From the NCBI GenBank assembly GCA_963853835.1, contig OY970829.1:75647401-75711400 (forward strand): a stretch of 64,000 nucleotides of DNA, given 5' to 3'. This stretch comes from Calendula officinalis. Its lineage: Eukaryota > Streptophyta > Magnoliopsida > Asterales > Asteraceae. Positions 11,158 to 23,134 of this stretch are shown here, piece by piece. The notes under the pieces are model-generated. The model saw only the letters and a program-made list of their open reading frames with translations, did no database searches and was not told the DNA's origin. Positions within the stretch are counted from its first letter, which is position 1; every line of letters begins with the position of its first letter. The position numbers and the translations under genes are program-made.

Positions 11158-11468
11158 ATGTGCCGTCCGAAATGTTAGATGAGGTTTATGAAATAGAAGT
11201 AGCCGACGGGAAAACGTCTATGGTTGAATGTGTTTATAGAAATTGTGAAATAGAAATAGACGGTAGAAAGTTTAAGGTGGATTTGTTGCCCATGGGAATT
11301 AGGGTGTTTGATGTGGTTATCGGTATGGATTGGTTGGGTATGCACCAAGCCAAGATATTGTGTGGATATAGCTTAATGGTTGGATTATCGCACGGATTGG
11401 TGGTTATAGGAATTGGAGGAAAGTTGTATGACGTGGATGTTTATTTGGGGAATGATTTTCCCGGTTAG
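11060..11468 (+). pseudogene. Broken aspartic protease remnant
   Basis: Downstream of Gag the retropepsin-like fold is recognisable across two frames. The catalytic motif region (ILFDSDSTYS) is in the gag frame. The rest, including VSYEFGCKLNV-like and VIGMDWLGMHQAKI stretches, continues in another frame from about 11130. A one-base loss around 11125-11130 explains the shift. The key glycine of the catalytic DSG/DTG triad is replaced by aspartate. After DWLGMHQAKI similarity to Ty3/gypsy Pol fades, and reverse transcriptase never begins. Confidence 0.75.
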
Positions 11469-11852
11469 TTATGTGTATGGAAATTATATTTTTAGAAAGG
11501 AATATGGTTCGATGTGTCGCAGATAGTAAGGATATAGGGGTTGATGTTATTATATGGTATCAAAAGAGGAACCGCAAGGACGGTAAATGTTTCCAACAAA
11601 TGGATAGTAGTACAATGAAGTACTAAGTTTTGGTAAGAATTGTAGTAAGAATGGAAATTTGGAAATGGAAATCTTGGAATTGAAACTTGAGTATTTGGCG
11701 GGAATCCGGATAAGAAATGTAATGCTAATGTATGTAAATGGGAAAGAAAAGAATGAGTAAAGGTATAGTGATGCCTTGGAACTAATAAATGTAACATAGG
11801 TGGAAAAGAGTAAGTGTCAGGAATGGCATATTTTAATTGGTAGAAATGGTTG

Positions 11853-11915
<63 letters not shown>

Positions 11916-13854
11916 AAAAAAAAGAAAATTGGCATGTAGCCATAACAAGTTTCGGGGCAAGGGATGATCGATTTGATATTAAGGGTAAGATGACGAGTAT
12001 GGGCAAGATGTCATAATAATGAGGTGATATAATATGACATTGTGTGTGTGAGGCTACGACTGGGAAATAAATATCTCAAGGTATCGCGATGTAGAAAGAC
12101 GGGAACATGGAATGTTGGGCTAATGTGTGCCAAGTCATGGGTCACAAATGTAGACCGGAGTCGATTGGTTGACTCAAAGGCGATCGGGTTGGCCGGTGAA
12201 CTTTGGTTAAAGGAATAGATTGGTGGTTACCCCGGTGGTAATAAAAGGATTGGAAATCGGTAATAAGGAAATGGACCGGTCAAGGATGATTGATGTGTAA
12301 GTGAAACGGTAAACGACAATCGGAGATTTTATTGGTATACCCACGGGGTGCAATGCATGTACATTATATGATGGCCTTGGAAGGTATATAATAATGGAAG
12401 GATAATATTATATGAATTGTGCTAAGCACTATGTTCGATGGGAGACTTATGAATAGGGAAGAAAAAAAGATAATGCGATTTTTTTTTATGGGAGAGGTGC
12501 TAGAACGCACGATGAGCGATTGGATGATCGAATGGGTAAGATAGTAGCAAGGCTACGCGATGCGAAAGGATGGATGTCAGATGACATTGGCGTGACATAT
12601 ACATATGGTTGTATATGCGCATGATGATGATGCTTGGATGGTATTGGTGACATATACATATGATTGTATATGTGCATAATGGATACGTTCAGATTGAGTT
12701 GGCGTGATATATATATGTATATATATATGTAGGTGTGTATGCGTATGTGTTTATATGACGAAGATAGAACCAAGGGGTTAATGAGTATTGCTATTATGTT
12801 ATGGTAAATGAAAATTTGGTTGGAAATGCGGGTGGCATTAGGTCATGTATAGGTATGGGATGCCTACGACTTCTCGAATATGAGAAAAAGGATGCTGTTA
12901 GAAAGCAATTGTCATTGGGAACCAGGATATGGTCAGCTTGTGTGAAATTATGGTATGTGAGGCGAAGATGATTGAAATGGTACTAAGAAATGGTATAGGT
13001 GACCAAATGAAAGTTAAGAAACGGTAAAGGGTTGATGTGACCATAAGGGAATGTGAGAACTTGGGGAAATTTGAAAAGGCTTGAAATTTTGGAAATATGG
13101 ACGATTGTTAAGGAAACATTAATGGGTGTAACCGGAAGTGATAAGTCGAGAATGAGATCTCGAGGGTAGGGAATCTGTTAATTGGAAAAAGTATGGTTGA
13201 CTTTAGGCAAAAGTCAAGTTTTGTCAACATATGATTAGTTGACTTGGTTAAGGATGGGTTTTGACTTTCGTTTCGAATGACTCGCAATGATAGTAGTATA
13301 ATGTATTAGTTGTGTGTATGAGAAAGAGGTAATGACGTAATTAAAAGAGTTATAGACAAATTATGTCACTTTGACCCGTTGGGCGTTTTCAAGTCGAATT
13401 TGGGAATTGGGTATCTAATGGTTGATAAATTATAATTAGAGGTCGATGGTAAAGGAAATTGTTAAAGTGTAGTGACTTTGTTCGTAAGTCAAGGATTAGA
13501 CGAGGTTGGAATGTGGTAACTTGGTCGAAGCTAGACTTTGACATTGGTGTTGGTCAATTAGTTGATTATTATGCGTGGGTCATGTCATTTCTATATGTAT
13601 AAGATGATTGGTTAAAGGATTGAAAGTCTTGTGGTCAAAATTGTGCAAGTTTGGCCCATTTGGGCACTAAAGGCTTAAGATTGATTTTTGACCGTTTGGA
13701 TCTAACGGGATTAATTGAATGTTTACATACATATTGTTGACTAATTCGGGATGAGAAAAGGTTGACGGCAATAACCGCGGGAGAATGAGAATGGATACTC
13801 GGTAGAATGTAAATTGGAATTTCTTTTGAGTGATTCCGAGGACGGAATCCTTTT
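11469..13854 (+). other. Non-coding spacer of the TR-GAG element
   Basis: About 2.4 kb where pol should be. It holds a 58-nt A run (11856-11913) and TA/TG-rich simple sequence near 12590-12740, but no ORF resembling reverse transcriptase, RNase H or integrase on either strand. It contains repeated GTTGACTT / AAGTCAA motifs near 13190-13270. Confidence 0.7.
11856..11913 (+). repeat. 58-nt uninterrupted A tract
   Basis: A homopolymer A run inside the element, on its sense strand, followed by two more A-rich stretches broken by single Gs up to about 11928. It falls about 390 bp after the protease remnant. The opposite strand yields a spurious poly-Phe ORF. Confidence 0.9.
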
Positions 13855-13868
13855 AAGGGGAAGATAGT
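13855..13868 (+). other. Polypurine tract of the TR-GAG element
   Basis: AAGGGGAAGATAG lies directly upstream of the 3' LTR, the position where plus-strand DNA synthesis is primed. Confidence 0.7.
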
Positions 13869-15918
13869 TGTAACGACCCGAAATTTGTAAATAAATAAAT
13901 TGGATAAAAATATGATAAATAAGGATAAATCGTTTAAAGAACGTAGGAATTGGTTTCGTGTCGTTTGGACACCGTATGAGAAAGTTATGGGCGAAACCGG
14001 GTCGAGACAAAGATGAAAAAGTGCAGCCCAGCTGCCTAAAGGAGTTCGCGTCGCGAACTAAGGATGGCGATCGCGAACTAGCTCCAGGGAGTTTGGCCTT
14101 TTATCGCGAAGAAGTTCACGTCCGATTAACGATCGCGATCTATGAAAATCGCATAGTTAGCGACGCGAACTATTGTTCGCGTCGTGAACTATTGTCGTGC
14201 AGCATTAAAATCGGGTTGGAGCTCATTTGATGAAATAGAAAACCCTAGTTCTTCCTTTTGGCGATTTTGGAGCTCAAGTGCAGATCTTGGTTGATTTCTT
14301 CTCAAATCTTTGTTAGATTTCACTCCTAGTCGAAGATTAAAGGTATATCTTCACTCTTTGATCTTTGTAGCTTAAGATCTATGTATTTGGGTGTATGGCT
14401 TTGAAACCCTAGCTCTTTGGGTTATGGGTTATGGTGATATAAGTGTTGTATACACTTAATAGATGGTGTATTAACAAGGGAAACAAGTGTATGATTCTGA
14501 TTTGTAAGAATCTTAAGGGTTGGTTAAACCTAGGGTTTGGTAAATCACCATATTTGGGGGAAATGGATTGTTGGGTGTTATTTAGAGATAGATGAACACA
14601 TTGTTAGTAGATTGTAATGTTGATCATATTGTGATAATTGTATTAGGCTTTTGGTGAAGTCTTGGGAAGTTGATTGGTTTGTGAAGCAAGAGATTGGGTG
14701 TCAAGAACACGATTTGAGCATCATATTGCTAAGGTGAGTACGTGTGGAATTTACTGAGTACATAGCCCTGTTAAATATTTTCATTACTTGTGTTATGGTC
14801 TATTTGCTTAATTGTGTAGACTAGTAGTTGATAGTTAGTTATACCTATGATAGTATTGAACTAACTTGATGATGATGAAAGTGCTAGCAAAGAGCTAGAT
14901 TTGCATAACCATAGGGTTATGATGAGATTGAGATGATGTGATGATGCGGGCTACTCCCGATCATGAGTTGTGGATTGAGGGGCAGTTGGGCGTATTCCCA
15001 TCGACCCTTCCACGTTAGTTATGCGATGTCACGGGATACTCCCGGTCATGAGGTGTGGAGTGAGGGGCAGTTGGGTGAATTCCCATGTGAATTCCCATCG
15101 ACTCATCCACGTTAGTTATGCGATGTCACGGGATACTCCCGGTCATGAGGTGTGGAGTGAGGGGCAGTTGGGTGAATTCCCATGTGAATTCCCATCGACT
15201 CATCCACGTTAGTTATGCGATGTCACGGGATACTCCCGGTCATGAGGTGTGGAGTGAGGGGCAGTTGGGTGAATTCCCATGTGAATTCCCATCGACTCAT
15301 CCACGTTAGTTATGCGATGTCACGGGATACTCCCGGTCATGAGGTGTGGAGTGAGGGGCAGTTGGGTGAATTCCCATGTGAATTCCCATCGACTCATCCA
15401 CGTTAGTTATGCGATGTCACGGGATACTCCCGGTCATGAGGTGTGGAGTGAGGGGCAGTTGGGGTGAATTCCCATCGACTCATCCACGTTAGTTGTGATT
15501 GCTAGGTAAGCAAGTTTGATAGGGTCACACTAATGTGACTAGACTGGATAGTTGGATATATATATATGTATATTGATTGGTTATATGAATTGTGACATTC
15601 ATTTTATTATCGGGTCTAAACCCATGTAGCTCACGAGACGTTTTTTGTCTCACGTACTCCTTGTTTGTTTTGCTATGTACTCAGGTTCGGGATCGAAGGT
15701 TTAGGTACGCATGGATAGAGATGCGGGGCCTAGAATAGAAGAACTTTAGATTGGATTTATGCTTAGCTTTGGTTTTGATCTATTTTGTAACACCAAACTT
15801 TATACTCTGATTTTCATACTAAAGGTTTTTTGTAAATCCATATTTTGGAATAGTTCTTCTATTTATGAAAAATGTTTTATTTTGGCCACTATTTGGCATT
15901 AAAATTTGAGGTGTTACA
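13869..15918 (+). repeat. 3' LTR of the TR-GAG element
   Basis: 2050 bp, the same length as the 5' LTR. It carries the same five 97-bp repeats (starting 15021, 15118, 15215, 15312, 15409) and identical termini. Segments I compared side by side showed no difference. Confidence 0.9.
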
Positions 15919-16047
15919 ACTTTGGTATTTATACCATGGCTCAATTCTTGGTTAGTTAGGACCATTTTGGTAATAAAACCTAACATCTATACATTGTTAC
16001 ACTATTACCCCCTAGACTAACTATTACAACATATCTAGTACCTAACA

Positions 16048-19000
16048 ATCTCCCCCTTTGTAATAGTAGACTAGGTTGCATATCTTTGAAGACTTCTGTG
16101 ATTGTAAGGCTGGAGCTGAGAATTGAACCGTTGAGCAGTTTTGTTGATAAAACAGCATCAGCCTTTGATCATCGGTGACAGATATACTTTTAATCGGCTT
16201 TTCAACCAATATAAAGTATTCCAGAAGACTTCATGCAAATCGACTGAATGTAGACCCATAGTTAGAGCGGTTAGCAGCGGAAGTCCTTTCTTGAAGTTGT
16301 GGCGTTTGTCGATTTGCTGCAGATCCTTGGTTCCTGATGTTTGTTGAAGTTGAAGCAGTGCGGAATGTTGATATGTTGTGGATTTTCTGACCGTTGTTGA
16401 TAATGTTGGAGTACGGTCATAGAATCCCTTATCTGATTTATTGACTGTTGTTGATAAGATTGAAGTACAGTCATCAGATTTTCTATCAGACATAGTGACC
16501 GTTGTTGATAAGAATGGAGTACGGTCGTCTGATCTTCGCACAAGAATGTATCAGGGTAACCCAGGATCACATAGATTGCCTGTTAGCACAACAGTTACAG
16601 AAACTGTGTGACCTACGTTCAGTGTTGGCATTGATGTTAGCACTGGTAGGATTTCCATTCAATCATCGTGGAATACCAATAATTTTGGTATTACTATGAA
16701 TGTTCCGGCAATATCTCAAAGATATGCTTGGTAGAGTGCCTGTGTCCTAGAGAAATTTAATTCGGTTCTAGACTCTATACGTGGACAAACGAAGGCGAGG
16801 ACTGGAGGTGGGTCCTTTTTTTCAATATCAACAATCTCCAAATGAGATGTCGATAGTGGATGTGGTAATCTCCGTGATTTTGAAACAAGTACTTTTTGTA
16901 CTTGAGTGGTCAGTGGGGGTTGTGCATTGCATCACTGGGTCCATGATGTCTTAATCAGAAAGCAACATATGCAATCTGATATAGATGAGGTTACCCGGTC
17001 ATTTGTTCGGTTTAGGGAGGGTTTTCCGTTTTCTTTTAACCCTTTCACACACGCTCCTCACTCAACTCACTTTTTCATTTTTCAACCACACCCTCATTTT
17101 TGTTTTTACCATGTGATAAGCTGATTTGCACCCCATACTTCATACCCCCTCTCAATTTTTACCTCAGCGCACCCCAATCAAGATCCCATGATACTTGATT
17201 CTGCTCACCTAGACCTAGGGACCCTCACTTTTTAGTTCCTATATTGTCGGTGGCTCCGGGGAAGATCATGCTGGGTTTAGCAGATCACAGGAGTAATTTG
17301 AGAGTGGACTATTACGCTCATGTGCATTTTAATCAGTTTTCAAGATGTTGCATTTTAGTTCACATGGATTTTTCATCGGAATTTTATGTGTTTCCGGTAT
17401 AAGTTGTTGCCTGAATGATTTTGAAGTTTAAGGCACAGCAACTTTGTTCTTTTAGGGTAACACCGGACTCACATAGAGTATCCGTTGGCACACGGTATGA
17501 ATCTGTAGTCGTTTGCACAACCGTTTGTAACGACCCGAATTTGTAAATAAATAAATTGTATAAAAATATGATAATTATGGATAAATCATATAAATTACGT
17601 GGGAATTGGTTTCGTGTTGTTTGGACACCGTACGAGAAAGTTACGGGCGAAACCGGGTCGAGACAAGTTGGAAAAAGTGCAGCCTTGCTGCCATCAGGAG
17701 TTCGCGGCGCGAACTATAAGTTCCCGATCGGGAACTTGCTCCAGGGAGTTTGGCCATGTGTCGCTAAGTAGTTCGCGACTAGATAACGATCGCTAAGTAT
17801 GCGTGTAGAAGGAGAGTTCGCGACGCGAACTATGGTCGCGTCGTGAACTTGTGCCTGGCAGCATTAAAGTCGGGTTTTGGCTCATTTATTGCCAAGTGAA
17901 ACCCTAGTTTTTCTCTCTTCGAACTTGTGAACGATTTTGGGTGTCAAGCATCATTTGGAGTCGATTTCTTCATCAAATCTTGTGATTCTTCAATCCTAGT
18001 TGAAGATTTAAGGTATATCTTCAATCCTTTGTAGTTGTAGCTTTAGATCTATGGGTTTAGAAGCTTGGGGTTGAAACCCTAGTTCTTGGGGTTATAGATT
18101 ATGGTGATATAAATGGTGTATACACTTAATAGATGGTATATTAATAAGGAAATCAAGTGTATGGTTAAGATTTGTAAGAATCTTAAGGGTTGGTTAAACC
18201 TAGGGTTTGGTAATCATCATATTTGGGGGAAATGGATTGATGGGTGTTATCTAGAGGTAGATGAACACATTGATAGTAGATTGTGATGTTGATCATTGTA
18301 TGATCATTGTTTAGGCTTTCGGTGACATCTTGGAAAGTCGGTGAAATTGTGAAGCAAGAGCTTTGGTGTCAAGAACACAGTTGGAGCATCTTTGTTGCTA
18401 AGGTGAGTACGTGTGGAATTTACTGAGTACATAGCCCTGTTAAATATTTTCATTACTTGTGTTATGGTCTATTTGCTTAATTGTGTAGACTAGTAGTTGA
18501 TAGTTAGTTATACCTATGATAGTATTGAACTAACTTGATGATGATGAAAGTGCTAGCAAAGAGCTAGATTTGCATAACCATAGGGTTATGATGAGATTGA
18601 GATGATGTGATGATACGGGCTACTCCCGATCATGAGTTGTGGATTGAGGGGCAGTTGGGCGTATTCCCATCGACTCTTCCACGTTAGTCATGAGATGACA
18701 CGGGCAACTCCCGGTCATGAGGTGTGGAGTGAGGGGCAGTTGGGTGAATTCCCATGTGAATTCCCATCGACTCATCCACGTTAGTTATGCGATGTCACGG
18801 GATACTCCCGGTCATGAGGTGTGGAGTGAGGGGCAGTTGGGTGAATTCCCATGTGAATTCCCATCGACTCATCCACGTTAGTTATGCGATGTCACGGGAT
18901 ACTCCCGGTCATGAGGTGTGGAGTGAGGGGTAGTTGGGTGAATTCCCATGTGAATTCCCATCGACTCATCCACGTTAGTTATGCGATGTCACGGGATACT

Positions 19001-20269
19001 CCCGGTCATGAGGTGTGGAGTGAGGGGCAGTTGGGGTGAATTCCCATCGACTCATCCACGTTAGTTGTGATTGCTAAGTAAGCAAGGTTGATAGGGTCAC
19101 ACTAAGGTGACTAGACTGGATAGTTGGATATATATATGTATATTGATTGGTTATATGAAATGTGACATTCATTTTATTATCGGGTCTAAACCCATGTAGC
19201 TCACGAGACATTTTTGTCTCACGTACTCCTTGTTTTGTTTTGCTATGTACTCAGGTTCGGGATCGAAGGCTTAGGTTCGCACGGATAGAGTTGCGGGACC
19301 TAGAGTAGAAGAACTTTAGATTGGATTTATGCTTAGCTTTGGTTTTGATATATTTTGTAACACCGAAACTTTATACTCTGATTCATACCAAAGGTTTTTG
19401 TAAATCCATATTTTTGGGATAGTTCTTCTATTTATGAAAAATGTTTTATTTTGGGCAAATGTTTTGTGTTTAAAATTTGAGGTGTTACACCGTTGATTCA
19501 AATGTGTGACCTGCGTTTAGAGTTGGCGTGATTTTAGCTCTAGCAGGATTTCCACTCGATCCTCGTGAAACATCATATTGTGATGCCACTACGAGTGTTC
19601 CGATGGATTCACGGAGATCCATGTTTGTAGTGCAGGTGTCCTATATTGGAAATATTCTTGGGGGTGAGAACTAGACACACTGTGCATACAAAGAGACTTA
19701 ACCCGGGGCAGGAGGTTATTATTATTCAATACCGACATACTCCGAATGAGTAGTCAGTAGCTTTTGTGCTACGTCCCCTGATGAAATGAAACAAATCCCT
19801 GTTGAGAGGAATTTGAGTAGTTGGTGGTGGCGTGCATTTGCTTTACTGGGCCAGTAAAGTCTAGTGAAACATTCAACGAATGAATGATCACCTATTTAAT
19901 TGGTTGCCCGGTTTGTTTTCGGTTTGGATGCACTCATAAGGTGTGTTTTCTTTGATTTATCATGTTTTCACATCACCTTGCACTCACCTATTACTATACC
20001 CTAGACCTAAACCCTCACATTTACCAGTTGGCTGAAATATTTCCCTGGGAAGGTGTGGCCGGATCTGGCAAACCATGGGAAGGTATCTCTTTTGAAGTAG
20101 TGAGTAACGAGAATTAAAAGAATTTGTAATAAACAGATGCAATCTTTACTAGAGAACTAGTAAAGAGATCGTTTACGGATATTACAACGACTTATAATTA
20201 GCGTTACAAACATAAAACTTTTTATTTGGGTAATTTGTTTTTGGTTTTCTGAATTTTCTCCCCCTTAAT
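16048..20269 (-). mobile_element. Array unit 2, interrupted by a solo LTR
   Basis: After removing the solo LTR (17526-19489) and one CCGTT duplication, the unit is 2253 bp and collinear with units 1 and 3. The right junction is again CTCCCCCT-TAAT directly against an LTR, with no PBS. A private base is CACAGG near 17287 where the other units have CATAGG. Confidence 0.8.
17526..19489 (+). mobile_element. Solo LTR of the TGTAACGACCC family
   Basis: 1964 bp, TGTAACGACCC...GAGGTGTTACA, flanked by CCGTT (17521-17525, 19490-19494). It is clearly related to the TR-GAG LTR but diverged (many substitutions and small indels). It carries fewer 97-bp repeats: one variant near 18690 plus three standard copies. 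It has no PBS or internal sequence, so it is a recombination remnant. Confidence 0.9.
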
Positions 20270-20575
20270 TGAAAAGCACAATAACACTGATTCAATCCAT
20301 TTGATGGTGTTGGATGATGATTTTGGCTAGAAAAGTGAAGAATGAGATTAGGGCTTTTAGAGAGAGAAAGTAGAGAGATGGTAGAGAGAACAATTGCTGG
20401 AAATGAAGATTTGATTAATGGCAAAAGTTAAAGAATTGAGCCTTACACTTTGGTATTTATACCATGGCTCAATTCTTGGTTAGTTAGGACCATTTTGGTA
20501 ATAAAACCTAACATCTATACATTGTTACACTATTACCCCCTAGACTAACTATTACAACATATCTAGTACCTAACA
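20270..20575 (-). repeat. LTR c of the array
   Basis: 306 bp, TG...CA. It is bounded right by the polypurine tract of unit 3 and left by the PBS-less junction of unit 2. Confidence 0.9.
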
Positions 20576-22828
20576 ATCTCCCCCTTTGTAATAGTAGACT
20601 AGGTTGCATATCTTTGAAGACTTCTGTGATTGTAAGGCTGGAGCTGAGAATTGAACCGTTGAGCAGTTTTGTTGATAAAACAGCATCAGCCTTTGATCAT
20701 CGGTGACAGATATACTTTTAATCGGCTTTTCAACCAATATAAAGTATTCCAGAAGACTTCATGCAAATCGACTGAATGTAGACCCATAGTTAGAGCGGTT
20801 AGCAGCGGAAGTCCTTTCTTGAAGTTGTGGCGTTTGTCGATTTGCTGCAGATCCTTGGTTCCTGATGTTTGTTGAAGTTGAAGCAGTGCGGAATGTTGAT
20901 ATGTTGTGGATTTTCTGACCGTTGTTGATAATGTTGGAGTACGGTCATAGAATCCCTTATCTGATTTATTGACTGTTGTTGATAAGATTGAAGTACAGTC
21001 ATCAGATTTTCTATCAGACATAGTGACCGTTGTTGATAAGAATGGAGTACGGTCGTCTGATCTTCGCACAAGAATGTATCAGGGTAACCCAGGATCACAT
21101 AGATTGCCTGTTAGCACAACAGTTACAGAAACTGTGTGACCTACGTTCAGTGTTGGCATTGATGTTAGCACTGGTAGGATTTCCATTCAATCATCGTGGA
21201 ATACCAATAATTTTGGTATTACTATGAATGTTCCGGCAATATCTCAAAGATATGCTTGGTAGAGTGCCTGTGTCCTAGAGAAATTTAATTCGGTTCTAGA
21301 CTCTATACGTGGACAAACGAAGGCGAGGACTGGAGGTGGGTCCTTTTTTTCAATATCAACAATCTCCAAATGAGATGTCGATAGTGGATGTGGTAATCTC
21401 CGTGATTTTGAAACAAGTACTTTTTGTACTTGAGTGGTCAGTGGGGGTTGTGCATTGCATCACTGGGTCCATGATGTCTTAATCAGAAAGCAACATATGC
21501 AATCTGATATAGATGAGGTTACCCGGTCATTTGTTCGGTTTAGGGAGGGTTTTCCGTTTTCTTTTAACCCTTTCACACACGCTCCTCACTCAACTCACTT
21601 TTTCATTTTTCAACCACACCCTCATTTTTGTTTTTACCATGTGATAAGCTGATTTGCACCCCATACTTCATACCCCCTCTCAATTTTTACCTCAGCGCAC
21701 CCCAATCAAGATCCCATGATACTTGATTCTGCTCACCTAGACCTAAGGACCCTCACTTTTTAGTTCCTATATTGTCGGTGGCTCCGGGGAAGATCATGCT
21801 GGGTTTAGCAGATCATAGGAGTAATTTGAGAGTGGACTATTACGCTCATGTGCATTTTAATCAGTTTTCAAGATGTTGCATTTTAGTTCACATGGATTTT
21901 TCATCGGAATTTTATGTGTTTCCGGTATAAGTTGTTGCCTGAATGATTTTGAAGTTTAAGGCACAGCAACTTTGTTCTTTTAGGGTAACACCGGACTCAC
22001 ATAGAGTATCCGTTGGCACACGGTATGAATCTGTAGTCGTTTGCACAACCGTTGATTCAAATGTGTGACCTGCGTTTAGAGTTGGCGTGATTTTAGCTCT
22101 AGCAGGATTTCCACTCGATCCTCGTGAAACATCATATTGTGATGCCACTACGAGTGTTCCGATGGATTCACGGAGATCCATGTTTGTAGTGCAGGTGTCC
22201 TATATTGGAAATATTCTTGGGGGTGAGAACTAGACACACTGTGCATACAAAGAGACTTAACCCGGGGCAGGAGGTTATTATTATTCAATACCGACATACT
22301 CCGAATGAGTAGTCAGTAGCTTTTGTGCTACGTCCCCTGATGAAATGAAACAAATCCCTGTTGAGAGGAATTTGAGTAGTTGGTGGTGGCGTGCATTTGC
22401 TTTACTGGGCCAGTAAAGTCTAGTGAAACATTCAACGAATGAATGATCACCTATTTAATTGGTTGCCCGGTTTGTTTTCGGTTTGGATGCACTCATAAGG
22501 TGTGTTTTCTTTGATTTATCATGTTTTCACATCACCTTGCACTCACCTATTACTATACCCTAGACCTAAACCCTCACATTTACCAGTTGGCTGAAATATT
22601 TCCCTGGGAAGGTGTGGCCGGATCTGGCAAACCATGGGAAGGTATCTCTTTTGAAGTAGTGAGTAACGAGAATTAAAAGAATTTGTAATAAACAGATGCA
22701 ATCTTTACTAGAGAACTAGTAAAGAGATCGTTTACGGATATTACAACGACTTATAATTAGCGTTACAAACATAAAACTTTTTATTTGGGTAATTTGTTTT
22801 TGGTTTTCTGAATTTTCTCCCCCTTAAT
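20576..22828 (-). mobile_element. Array unit 3: PBS-less 2253-bp internal region
   Basis: An uninterrupted copy of the short unit with the same deletion junction. It shares AGACCTAAGG (near 21740) with unit 4, against AGACCTAGGG in units 1 and 2. It holds the 54-bp hairpin block at 20917-21054 and both halves of the 0.9-kb duplication. No pol-like coding. Confidence 0.85.
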
Positions 22829-23134
22829 TGAAAAGCACAATAACACTGATTCAATCCATTTGATGGTGTTGGATGATGATTTTGGCTAGAAAAGTGAAGA
22901 ATGAGATTAGGGCTTTTAGAGAGAGAAAGTAGAGAGATGGTAGAGAGAACAATTGCTGGAAATGAAGATTTGATTAATGGCAAAAGTTAAAGAATTGAGC
23001 CTTACACTTTGGTATTTATACCATGGCTCAATTCTTGGTTAGTTAGGACCATTTTGGTAATAAAACCTAACATCTATACATTGTTACACTATTACCCCCT
23101 AGACTAACTATTACAACATATCTAGTACCTAACA
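22829..23134 (-). repeat. LTR d of the array
   Basis: 306 bp. It carries the inner-LTR variant GTTAAAG and separates the short unit 3 from the long unit 4. Confidence 0.9.

Larger units (their letters stand above)
7486..15918 (+). mobile_element. Non-autonomous gypsy-type element with Gag only (TR-GAG-like)
   Basis: An 8433-bp element with LTRs at 7486-9535 and 13869-15918, both exactly 2050 bp, with TGTAACGACCC...GAGGTGTTACA termini and the duplication ACTTT (7481-7485, 15919-15923). A tRNA-Met-type PBS follows the 5' LTR and a purine-rich tract precedes the 3' LTR. Between them are an intact gag, a frame-shifted protease remnant, a long A tract and about 2 kb with no reverse transcriptase, RNase H or integrase. 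This matches the published class of terminal-repeat elements that keep only gag (TR-GAG). It must be moved by enzymes supplied in trans. Equal LTR length and the segments I compared by eye suggest a recent insertion. Confidence 0.85.
7304..16047 (-). repeat. LTR b, split by the TR-GAG element
   Basis: The two parts are 7304-7485 and 15924-16047. They total 306 bp after removing the 8.4-kb gypsy-type insertion and one copy of its ACTTT duplication. The rejoined sequence matches LTRs c and d, including GTTAAAG. Confidence 0.85.

Noticed and set aside
11492..11935. 147-codon minus ORF with poly-Phe
   Set aside because: It is the complement of the 58-nt A tract.
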